Of a DNA stretch of 12,805 nt, positions 7,063-12,805 are shown in pieces. The stretch spans positions 1-12,805 of the forward strand of contig JAFGVG010000298.1 of the NCBI GenBank assembly GCA_016938095.1, given 5' to 3'. Positions within the stretch are counted from its first letter, which is position 1. Each line of letters begins with the position of its first letter. This DNA comes from Bacteroidales bacterium (lineage in GTDB: Bacteria; Bacteroidota; Bacteroidia; Bacteroidales; UBA10428). Position numbers and translations under genes: made by a program. Under the pieces are notes generated by a model. That model made no database searches. It was not told the DNA's origin and worked only from the letters and a program-made list of their open reading frames with translations.

Positions 7063-8060
7063 TAAGTAAGGGTGCGTAATACCGTAGTCCTGAGCAATAC
7101 CTCGAACATCAGCAGTATTAGGGCTGCAACTGCAAAAACCCTGTACTCGTCGTGCTTACGTGAGTATTGCTTCACATCTATCTTGGATTTCTCCATCTGA
7201 TCGATTTCCTTGTATATCTCTTTAAGCTTCTGGTTATTGGTTGCCCTGAAGTATTCCCCGTTGGTCATGGCCGCAATGTTCTTCAATATGACTTCGTCAA
7301 TTTCAACCTCCATATGCTGGTAAAAAATATTCCCATACCTGTCGGGTATCGGATAGGGTGCTGTACCAATGGTACCCACACCAATGGTATATACCCTTAC
7401 GCCAAAGGTTTTGGCAATTTCAGCAGCAGTAATGGGGTCAACCGAACCGGCATTGTTAACGCCGTCAGTAACCAGAATTACCACCCTGCTTTTTGCATCG
7501 CTGTCTTTAAGTCGTTTTACCGCATTGGCCAAACCCAGTCCAATGGCTGTGGACTGATCTTCGATGATGCCAACCTCCACTTCATTCAGGAAATTTATCA
7601 ATGCCGCATGATCGGAGGTAAGCGGGCATTGGGTAAAGCTTTCCCCACCAAAAAGCACAATACCCATTCGGTCCGAAGGTCTGCCCGAAACAAATTCGGC
7701 AGCAACATCTTTTGAGGCCTCTATGCGGTTTGGAGAGAAATCAGCTGCAAGCATACTCCCTGAGATATCCAGGGCAATCATAATATCAATCCCTTCAATG
7801 GTTTCGTCCTGCCACCTGTTGGTGGATTGTGGACGCGCCAGCACCACAATGAGCAATCCAACTGCCAGCATTCGCAGCACAAAGGGAGCATGCCGAAGGT
7901 ACACCCTTAAACTCTTCTTCATACCCGCCACCGACGACACGGTGGGAACTTGCATATCGGCCTGCGTGGTATTGTTTTTCAGCACATACCACACTACAGC
8001 CGGGATAATAACCAGCAGGAGATATAAATAACCCGGATGTGCAAATGTCAACTCAATCAT
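7062..8060 (-). CDS. batA: BatA: membrane-anchored VWA-domain protein (332 aa)
   Basis: VWA-domain membrane protein. It has an N-terminal helix (about residues 9-26), a second helix (about 61-75), and a VWA domain with a complete MIDAS: D98-I-S100-G-S102, Thr171 (S-T-A-I-G) and Asp199 (T-D-G). A C-terminal hydrophobic helix follows (about residues 308-324). The order and length match BatA. The start ATG overlaps the preceding gene's stop by eight bases, so it is probably translated by coupling. BatA and BatB share the same plan and are likely old duplicates. In the MoxR/VWA model, the MIDAS metal holds a client or partner while the ATPase acts; BatA is thought to be a membrane-side partner, but direct evidence for that here is absent. 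Confidence 0.95.
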   Translation of the reverse strand: MIELTFAHPGYLYLLLVIIPAVVWYVLKNNTTQADMQVPTVSSVAGMKKSLRVYLRHAPFVLRMLAVGLLIVVLARPQSTNRWQDETIEGIDIMIALDISGSMLAADFSPNRIEASKDVAAEFVSGRPSDRMGIVLFGGESFTQCPLTSDHAALINFLNEVEVGIIEDQSTAIGLGLANAVKRLKDSDAKSRVVILVTDGVNNAGSVDPITAAEIAKTFGVRVYTIGVGTIGTAPYPIPDRYGNIFYQHMEVEIDEVILKNIAAMTNGEYFRATNNQKLKEIYKEIDQMEKSKIDVKQYSRKHDEYRVFAVAALILLMFEVLLRTTVLRTLT

Positions 8061-9036
8061 GCTGCAATACTTGGTTATTATTACTAATGATCATTTCACC
8101 AGGGGCCTCGTCGGTTTGTATTTTTTCGGACATCATTGTATCGGTAACAAAAGCCACAGCCTTGGTTAGCTGAACGGCACTTTCCCCGGCATCGGGAATT
8201 ACTTTGGCAAACTTAACCAGGTCGGATAATTGCAATATAGCCGCCAGATTTTGCGATGCAGCAGCACCCACCATGGGTACTCTTATAATTTGCACGATTT
8301 CGTGGGTGGTTTGTTCCAGTGCAGGAATCTGAAAGCGCTGTTCGATATATGCCCTTAAAATCTCCGATATCCGGCTGTAATAATATTTCACCCGGTTATG
8401 CTGCCAGGGTTTCTCCTCCTTTAGTTTTTCGAGTTCACGCAAAGCAATCACATGAGCAGGCTCATCGGGAACACCTGCCTGTGTGCGAACACTACGCTTC
8501 CGCCATTTTTTGATGTAGTGGATAATTACCCAGGTAAGTAAAAACAGAACCAGGGCTGCAACCGGATAGGGAAGAACTTCCATGGCACGGAGCGGCATCC
8601 TTTCAATAGCTTTAATATCGTGCAATGCCGAGTCAACTTTAACCGATACTATTTCAAAAAACACAGGCAGTGACTTAAGTGTATCGCGGTGTAAACCACT
8701 GGTAAGCATGAAGTGTAACGGGGGAATCTCATAAAAACCAGTATCAAAAACGGTAACCAATACTTCGCGAGTGAGTTTAACCCTTCCGGAGCCCATTGGC
8801 GTGGTGTCGATGGCTGAAACAGCAATTATCTCAACCTTTTCACTTAACGTATCGTTCAGCGCCGGGAAGTTAACCTGCCAGTCTCCGGACTTTTCCACTT
8901 CGATATTCAGCTTTAGCTGATCGCCAATCAGTGCCCTGTTGGTATCGAGAACTGCCCGCACCAGAATTTCCTGAGCCTTTGATGCAGAAATGCCCAATGC
9001 AAGTATCAAAAAATATGTAAAGGTCTTCCGTCTCAT
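8053..9036 (-). CDS. BatD-like signal-peptide and single-TM protein of the MoxR/Bat operon (327 aa)
   Basis: A conserved member of this operon type, usually left as hypothetical. It has a Sec signal peptide (Met-Arg-Arg-Lys, cleavage near S-K-A-Q), a beta-rich periplasmic domain of about 130 residues, one membrane helix (about residues 156-173, P-V-A-A-L-V-L-F-L-L) and a basic helical cytoplasmic tail. The tail contains Y-Y-S-R-I-S-E-I-L-R-A-Y-I-E and P-A-L-E-Q-T-T-H-E-I, which resembles the C-terminal region of DUF4381 and BatD-type proteins. It thus looks like a short BatD: one Ig-like unit rather than several. The ATG overlaps the DUF58 gene's stop as ATGA, and its own stop overlaps batA by eight bases. 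Its position between DUF58 and BatA suggests that it links the cytoplasmic and membrane VWA proteins, which is inference. Confidence 0.85.
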   Translation of the reverse strand: MRRKTFTYFLILALGISASKAQEILVRAVLDTNRALIGDQLKLNIEVEKSGDWQVNFPALNDTLSEKVEIIAVSAIDTTPMGSGRVKLTREVLVTVFDTGFYEIPPLHFMLTSGLHRDTLKSLPVFFEIVSVKVDSALHDIKAIERMPLRAMEVLPYPVAALVLFLLTWVIIHYIKKWRKRSVRTQAGVPDEPAHVIALRELEKLKEEKPWQHNRVKYYYSRISEILRAYIEQRFQIPALEQTTHEIVQIIRVPMVGAAASQNLAAILQLSDLVKFAKVIPDAGESAVQLTKAVAFVTDTMMSEKIQTDEAPGEMIISNNNQVLQHD

Positions 9037-9902
9037 CTGGATCGTTTGTTAAACAGTCGCATGAGTGGTTTAACATAGTCTTCGTGCGAAGCAATGGTTA
9101 CATAGTCGATGCCGTTTTTCCGCAACAGGTCAATAGTTTCCTCCTGTTTTGCACGATATGCATCCTGATAAGCATTGCGTGTGAGCAGATTGCTGGTATC
9201 TATCCAGGCCAACTGTCCGGTTTCAGCATCCTTAACCTTCATTAAACCTACAGGAGGCAGCTCCGACTCACGAATGTCGCTAATCCACAAACCCACCAGA
9301 TCATGCTTTTTGGCTGCAATTTTCAGGGCTTCCTCGTAATTCTCATCCATAAAATCGGTGATCAGAAAAGCAGTGCTTCGCTTTTTGATAACATTTACAA
9401 GGTATTGCAAAGGAACGGTAAGGCTTGTGTGTTTACTTCCGGGCTGATAGTCGATTAATTCACGGATAATTTTCAATATATGCTGACGGCCTTTTTTGGG
9501 TGGAATAAATCGTTCTATGCGGTCGGAAAACATTATCACACCTACCTTGTCGTTATTCTGAATAGCCGAAAATGAAAGCACGGCAGCAATTTCGGTAATC
9601 ATGGCACTTTTCTTCCGGGTTTGTGAGCCAAAATCGCCCGAACCGCTGATATCAATGAGGAGCATCACTGTAAGTTCACGCTCTTCGTCGTATATTTTAA
9701 TGTAAGGATGATTGAACCTTGCCGTAACATGCCAGTCGACATTTCTGAAGTCATCGCCATACTGGTAAGCCCTGACTTCACTGAAAGCCATTCCCCTGCC
9801 CTTAAATGCCGAATGGTATTCGCCGGCAAATATATTCCTGGAGAGACCCCTTGTTTTTATCTCAATTTTCCGTACACGCTTCAGTAATTCATTGGTTTCC
9901 AT
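9033..9902 (-). CDS. DUF58 domain protein, cytoplasmic VWA-like partner of MoxR (289 aa)
   Basis: Recognisable by the DUF58 core G-E-Y-H-S-A-F-K-G-R-G, then Y-x-Y-G-D-D-x-R-x-V-D-W (residues 45-57). This runs into a VWA-like fold with MIDAS residues D84-I-S86-G-S88 and a later acidic site at T-D-F-M-D. No signal peptide or membrane helix is seen, so it should be cytoplasmic, as the short DUF58 form encoded beside MoxR usually is. DUF58 proteins are thought to be adaptors or clients of MoxR ATPases. The length is normal. The start ATG follows the small secreted protein gene by 19 bases, and its stop forms an ATGA overlap with the next gene. Confidence 0.94.
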   Translation of the reverse strand: METNELLKRVRKIEIKTRGLSRNIFAGEYHSAFKGRGMAFSEVRAYQYGDDFRNVDWHVTARFNHPYIKIYDEERELTVMLLIDISGSGDFGSQTRKKSAMITEIAAVLSFSAIQNNDKVGVIMFSDRIERFIPPKKGRQHILKIIRELIDYQPGSKHTSLTVPLQYLVNVIKKRSTAFLITDFMDENYEEALKIAAKKHDLVGLWISDIRESELPPVGLMKVKDAETGQLAWIDTSNLLTRNAYQDAYRAKQEETIDLLRKNGIDYVTIASHEDYVKPLMRLFNKRSR

Positions 9903-9921
9903 AGTTGCGATGACAGCATTT

Positions 9922-10338
9922 CTAATTTTTCCTGTAGGTAACGGTAAAATACCATTCCTCCTCCACTAGCTTCACGGTATAGCTTTCGCCTTTATGGGTA
10001 TATGTCCACGAGTTCCCTCCGCTTTTTTTATAATTGCTGTTTAGCATGCCCAGTATATCGTTAAGATTGGCATAATCCGACATCCAACGTACATAAGTAC
10101 AGGTGTTTTTGTCCGACAGAAAAAAAAGTGCAGTTTGCTCACTGATCTTATCGACATACTTGAGGTACTTGTAATCGTGATTCACAGCATTCCTGTCGAG
10201 TTTAAACTGGGGATAAGCCGACTTCATCAGTGCGGCAATCTCGGTTGGATTAAGCCCGATGAAATGCTGTGCACCGGCTTTTGGACTGAAAGCCGTAAGC
10301 AATACAAAAAGCAATATATAGCGCAGGTATTTGATCAT
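9922..10338 (-). CDS. Small secreted protein of unknown function in the MoxR operon (138 aa)
   Basis: I do not recognise the family. The ATG at 10338 lies one base past the moxR stop, so it is surely cotranscribed and probably coupled. It begins with a Sec signal peptide (Met-Ile-Lys-Tyr, hydrophobic core, cleavage near A-G-A-Q at about residue 23). The mature part is about 115 residues, rich in Tyr, Asn and Lys, with a single Cys (N-T-C-T-Y) and no membrane helix. Aromatic strand-like segments near the end (W-T-Y-T-H-K and W-Y-F-T-V-T-Y) suggest a small alpha/beta or beta fold. It sits between the ATPase and its DUF58 partner, yet is exported, so it could be a periplasmic client, a sensor or an accessory part of the Bat assembly. 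Confidence 0.85.
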   Translation of the reverse strand: MIKYLRYILLFVLLTAFSPKAGAQHFIGLNPTEIAALMKSAYPQFKLDRNAVNHDYKYLKYVDKISEQTALFFLSDKNTCTYVRWMSDYANLNDILGMLNSNYKKSGGNSWTYTHKGESYTVKLVEEEWYFTVTYRKN

Positions 10339-10339
10339 A

Positions 10340-11338
10340 TCAGGGCACTTCAATATTGTTCAGAATTTCAGTGACAATATCCTCGGTGGTCATGTTTTCT
10401 GCTTCGGCTTCATAGGTTAGTCCAATGCGGTGACGGAGCACATCGTGACATACCGCTCTTACATCTTCGGGAATAACAAATCCCCGGTGTTTGATGAAAG
10501 CGTAGGCTTTGGAAGCCTTTGCCAGGTTAATGCTGGCCCTGGGGGAAGCCCCGTATTGGATCATATTTGTATACGATGGCATGTGGTAATCAGCAGGGAA
10601 ACGGGTTGCAAATACAATATCCAGGATGTATTGTTCAATTTTTTCATCGAGGTATACTTCTTTAACGGTTTCCCTCGAACGGAGAATATCGTCGGTGCTA
10701 AGTATGGCATTGGCAGCCGGGAATTCATGTGCCGTGTTTTCGCGCATAATCTGTTTTTCCTCCTCTTTTGAAGGATAGGTAATGACCAGTTTCAGCAGAA
10801 AGCGGTCAACCTGTGCTTCGGGAAGCGGATAAGTTCCTTCCTGTTCGATAGGATTTTGAGTAGCCAGCACCATAAAGGGCCTGGGAAGTTCAAAGGTGTT
10901 ACTTCCGATGGTAACCTGTTTTTCCTGCATTGCTTCAAGCAAAGCGCTCTGCACCTTGGCTGGCGAACGGTTTATTTCATCAGCCAGGACAAAGTTTGCA
11001 AACACCGGACCCTTTTTAACCTGGAATTCCTCATTTTTCTGACTGTAAATCATGGTTCCAATCAGGTCGGCAGGCAACAAATCGGGGGTAAACTGTATAC
11101 GGTTAAAGGCAGCATTGACGGTGTGCGCCAGTGTGTTAACAGCCAGCGTTTTGGCCAGACCTGGTACGCCCTCGAGCAGCACATGCCCGTCGGACAGCAA
11201 GCCAATCAATAAACCATCGATCAAATGTTTCTGTCCAACGATTACTTTCCTGATCTCCTGGTTTATCCTTTCAATAAAGGCGCTTTCGCGCTCAATCTTC
11301 TCATTAAGTTCCTTAATCTGGATAGAAATATCCGCCAT
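10340..11338 (-). CDS. moxR: MoxR-family AAA+ ATPase (332 aa)
   Basis: First gene of the operon. MoxR proteins are hexameric AAA+ ATPases that remodel or insert metals into partner complexes, acting with VWA proteins. Motifs: Walker A G-V-P-G-L-A-K-T (57-64), Walker B V-L-A-D-E (117-121), sensor 1 in A-T-Q-N-P (Asn162), an arginine-finger-type V-D-R-F (Arg179), and sensor 2 in A-S-P-R-A-S. All catalytic residues look intact. The C-terminal lid (AAA_lid_2 type) is complete, and the length is normal. I chose the ATG at 11338 (M-A-D-I-S); an upstream in-frame TTG (11443) would add a non-family extension, and an ATG at 11350 would add four residues. I found no exact TAnnTTTG element on this strand in the 259-base gap shared with truA; the nearest is TACTATTG at 11366-11359, one base off. 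Confidence 0.96.
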   Translation of the reverse strand: MADISIQIKELNEKIERESAFIERINQEIRKVIVGQKHLIDGLLIGLLSDGHVLLEGVPGLAKTLAVNTLAHTVNAAFNRIQFTPDLLPADLIGTMIYSQKNEEFQVKKGPVFANFVLADEINRSPAKVQSALLEAMQEKQVTIGSNTFELPRPFMVLATQNPIEQEGTYPLPEAQVDRFLLKLVITYPSKEEEKQIMRENTAHEFPAANAILSTDDILRSRETVKEVYLDEKIEQYILDIVFATRFPADYHMPSYTNMIQYGASPRASINLAKASKAYAFIKHRGFVIPEDVRAVCHDVLRHRIGLTYEAEAENMTTEDIVTEILNNIEVP

Positions 11339-11559
11339 AGAAAAAAGCATTAGATTAGCAATAGTATTGTAGCAAAGAGCATGCCGGTTGTTTGCACTTG
11401 GCAAGTAACAACCAACTGCTAAAGTAACAATTTTTGATCCCAACCTTTCACCGCCGCTTGGTTAAAGTATGTTAAACCACTGTTTTTCTGAATCCTGCCT
11501 TATGTTAAAAATTGTTAAATACCCTTTTACTTTTTCCGGTTCAGCACTGATTATTGTAG

Positions 11560-11567
11560 TACTTTTG
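11560..11567 (+). promoter_or_regulatory. Predicted -7 promoter element for truA
   Basis: TACTTTTG is an exact TAnnTTTG match, 30 bases upstream of the truA ATG. Transcription would start near 11574. No clear TTG lies at the expected -33 distance, so that half of the promoter is weak or absent. Confidence 0.45.
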
Positions 11568-11597
11568 GCATAACAAACCAACGCATAACGCTTATCA

Positions 11598-12350
11598 ATG
11601 GCCCGTTACTTCGTTGAACTCGCCTATAACGGAACAAGGTACCACGGTTGGCAGTCACAGCCAAATGCTTTATCGGTGCAGCAGGAGATTGATAAAGCCC
11701 TGAGCATGCTCCTGCGCGAAAATATAGGTACAACGGGAGCCGGACGAACCGATACCGGTGTTCATGCCCGTTTTTTTGTTGCACATTTTGATTCGGAAAG
11801 GCTGGCAACTGAAAACTACGATCACTTGGTTTATCAGCTGAATGCCATACTGCCAAAAGACATTGTTGTTACCGGCTTATATCGTGTAAAAGCCGATGCA
11901 CATGCTCGTTACTCGGCTTTGTCGCGTACCTACGTTTACACCATCAGCAGCGCAAAAGATCCATTTAACAGTGAATTTGCCTGGCATTATACCGTACCGC
12001 TTAAAATTGATATAATGAACAAGGCAGCCGGTGAGCTTTTAAGGCACAGCGACTTCACCAGTTTCAGCAAATTGCACAGCAATGCGCGAACCAATATATG
12101 CAGCATCTCGGAAGCTTACTGGTCGGAATCCGGCAATCAGCTGCTTTTTACCATTACAGCCGACAGGTTTCTGCGCAACATGGTGCGTTCCATAGTGGGT
12201 ACCCTGGTTGATATCGGAAGAGGTAGGCTTTACCCTGCTGAACTGACAACCATTATCGAAGCCAGGGATCGCAACCGGGCAGGTTTTTCAGCGCCGGCCC
12301 ATGGCCTGGCCCTGGTAAACATAAAATACAACGGGGATATACGGGAGTAG
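11598..12350 (+). CDS. truA: tRNA pseudouridine(38-40) synthase TruA (250 aa)
   Basis: Converts uridines 38, 39 and 40 in the anticodon stem-loop of many tRNAs to pseudouridine; cytoplasmic. The catalytic aspartate is Asp52 in G-A-G-R-T-D-T-G-V-H-A, an exact family signature. Other family segments are present: Y-N-G-T-R-Y-H-G-W-Q at the start, A-H-A-R-Y-S-A-L-S-R-T-Y-V-Y in the middle, and F-L-R-N-M-V-R-S-I-V-G-T-L near the C-terminus. The length is normal. The ATG at 11598 begins directly with the first beta strand. It is divergent from moxR and has its own predicted -7 element at 11560-11567. No hairpin-type terminator is apparent after the TAG at 12348-12350; a run of tandem repeats follows instead. 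Confidence 0.97.
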   Translation: MARYFVELAYNGTRYHGWQSQPNALSVQQEIDKALSMLLRENIGTTGAGRTDTGVHARFFVAHFDSERLATENYDHLVYQLNAILPKDIVVTGLYRVKADAHARYSALSRTYVYTISSAKDPFNSEFAWHYTVPLKIDIMNKAAGELLRHSDFTSFSKLHSNARTNICSISEAYWSESGNQLLFTITADRFLRNMVRSIVGTLVDIGRGRLYPAELTTIIEARDRNRAGFSAPAHGLALVNIKYNGDIRE

Positions 12351-12358
12351 CGTTTTGA

Positions 12359-12392
12359 CGGATGCTGGATACTGGATACTGGATACTGGATG
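12359..12392. repeat. Heptamer tandem array TGGATAC
   Basis: Three exact TGGATAC units (12366-12386) are flanked in phase by a degenerate copy before (CGGATGC, 12359-12365) and a partial copy after (12387-12392). It begins only nine bases after the truA stop codon and forms the first of five short arrays in the 433-base gene-free stretch 12351-12783. Confidence 0.85.
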
Positions 12393-12418
12393 TGTGGGAA
12401 TTGGGGTTTGTGACTTGA

Positions 12419-12445
12419 CTGCTGCTGGTGCTGCTACTGCTGCTG
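12419..12445. repeat. Imperfect CTG triplet array
   Basis: Nine consecutive triplets, seven of them CTG, with one GTG and one CTA. No plausible gene covers it, unlike the triplet run inside batC. Confidence 0.75.
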
Positions 12446-12446
12446 T

Positions 12447-12494
12447 TCCTTGTCTAGTAATCTTCTAGTCTTTTAGTCATGCAGTCTTGCAGTC
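12447..12494. repeat. Degenerate octamer array ending in TC, core TTnTAGTC to TTGCAGTC
   Basis: Six in-phase eight-base units, all ending in TC: two degenerate units, then TTCTAGTC, TTTTAGTC, ATGCAGTC and TTGCAGTC. The last four share the suffix AGTC. The changes between units are mostly single-base, which suggests an old array that has diverged. Confidence 0.65.
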
Positions 12495-12507
12495 AGTATG
12501 TTCAACT

Positions 12508-12547
12508 ATTCCTTCATTCCTTCATTCCTTCATTCTTTCATTTGCTC
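12508..12547. repeat. Octamer tandem array ATTCCTTC
   Basis: Three exact ATTCCTTC copies (12508-12531), a fourth with one change (ATTCTTTC) and a more degenerate fifth (ATTTGCTC). The strand is pyrimidine-rich, like the adjacent arrays. Confidence 0.85.
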
Positions 12548-12554
12548 ATCGTCC

Positions 12555-12687
12555 CCTTGTCTCTTTTCTCGGTTCTTGGCTCTTGGCTCTTGGCTCTTGG
12601 CTCTTGGTTCTTGGTTCTTGGCTCTTGGTTCTTGGCTCTTGGCTCTTGGTTCTTGGCTCTTGGTTCTTGGTTCTTGGTTCTTGGTTT
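12555..12687. repeat. Heptamer tandem array TTGGYTC, about 17 units
   Basis: Fifteen exact TTGG(C/T)TC units run from 12576 to 12680; eight have C and seven have T at the fifth position, and no other position varies. They are preceded in phase by TCGGTTC (12569-12575) and two more degenerate units (12555-12568), and followed by TTGGTTT (12681-12687). Because seven is not a multiple of three, the array is open in several frames on both strands, which produces long but meaningless ORFs. The array ends 13 bases before a likely -7 promoter element. Confidence 0.95.
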
Positions 12688-12708
12688 GTCTTTTTTGCAC
12701 TATCTTTA
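12681..12708 (+). promoter_or_regulatory. Predicted promoter for the gene at 12784, touching the heptamer array
   Basis: TATCTTTA at 12701-12708 is one base off TAnnTTTG. TTG at 12681-12683, the first bases of the last heptamer, lies 17 bases upstream and could be the -33 element. Transcription would begin near 12715, giving a leader of about 70 bases. Confidence 0.35.
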
Positions 12709-12745
12709 TAAAGAATGCGCGAAAACAGGAACAATTTTAAAGAGT

Positions 12746-12761
12746 CGTCGTATATACTACG
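12746..12761. promoter_or_regulatory. Near-perfect 16-base palindrome in the leader of the gene at 12784
   Basis: The centre GTATATAC (12750-12757) is a perfect eight-base palindrome. It is flanked by one mismatch on each side and then by CGT and ACG, so seven of eight base pairs match. It lies between the predicted transcription start and the start codon, where an operator could act. There is no other evidence that it binds a protein. Confidence 0.3.
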
Positions 12762-12783
12762 GAGTAAACAATTAAACACCAAA

Positions 12784-12805
12784 ATGAAAAAGATAATAAC
12801 CACGC
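12784..12805 (+). CDS. Start of a gene cut by the right edge (first seven codons)
   Basis: An ATG followed by Lys-Lys-Ile-Ile-Thr-Thr is typical of the start of a Sec signal peptide. It has an A-rich upstream region (TTAAACACCAAA) of the kind common before Bacteroidota start codons, and a candidate promoter at 12681-12708. Nothing can be said about the product. Confidence 0.5.

Noticed and set aside
11339..11597. A clear promoter for the moxR operon in the divergent region.
   Set aside because: On the minus strand I found only a one-mismatch -7 element (11366-11359) with no -33 partner at the right distance, so I did not list it as a feature.
12359..12687. The repeat region as a CRISPR array.
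   Set aside because: The units are 3-8 bases with no spacers, and there are no cas genes in the window.
12479..12803. ORFs of 74-98 codons on both strands over the heptamer array, encoding repeats such as L-G-S-W-L-L-A or N-Q-E-P-R-T-K.
   Set aside because: A stop-free seven-base repeat is open in several frames automatically. There is no ribosome binding site, no recognisable domain, and the frames compete with each other.

Overview
The window looks like chromosomal DNA of a Bacteroidota bacterium. Three things point there: a complete MoxR / DUF58 / BatA-B-C-D-E (aerotolerance-type) operon in the gene order usual for that phylum, several upstream regions with the Bacteroidota -7 element TAnnTTTG, and mostly weak Shine-Dalgarno sequences. 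I cannot place it further from sequence alone; the Marinilabiliales/Bacteroidales side of the phylum is a guess.

Layout. Bases 1-305 (minus) hold the N-terminal part of a Tat-exported protein resembling an aldo/keto reductase. A divergent intergenic region (306-545) carries a likely promoter on each strand. A secreted protein of unknown function follows (546-1505, plus); its stop codon abuts the stop of a convergent exported glutathione peroxidase (1506-2060, minus). The next intergenic region has a GC-rich hairpin-forming segment (about 2198-2270), then acylphosphatase (2326-2610, plus). From 11338 down to 2629 on the minus strand runs one tightly packed nine-gene operon: moxR, a small secreted protein, a DUF58 protein, a BatD-like membrane-anchored protein, batA, batB, batC, batD, batE. 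Most junctions overlap or are separated by fewer than 25 bases. truA (11598-12350, plus) is divergent from moxR. The last 450 bases are a run of unlike short tandem arrays (7-, 3-, 8-, 8- and 7-base units), ending in a 17-unit heptamer array that reaches the likely promoter of a gene whose first seven codons lie at the window's right edge (12784 on).

How the genes fit together. MoxR AAA+ ATPases work with von Willebrand A (VWA) proteins as chaperone-like or metal-insertion machines for envelope or secreted protein complexes. Here one ATPase is encoded with three VWA proteins (DUF58, BatA, BatB), two TPR proteins (BatC, BatE), two related Ig-like/TM proteins (BatD and the 8053-9036 product) and one small secreted protein. 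The likely arrangement is a cytoplasmic ATPase with DUF58, and a membrane or periplasmic BatA-E assembly. The true client is unknown. An exported peroxidase nearby fits an oxidative-stress theme but is not in the operon.

Most of the window is a well-known gene set. The least explained parts are the array mosaic at the right end, the aldo/keto-reductase-like protein with apparently replaced catalytic residues at the left end, the small secreted protein inside the MoxR operon, and the structured intergenic segment before acyP.
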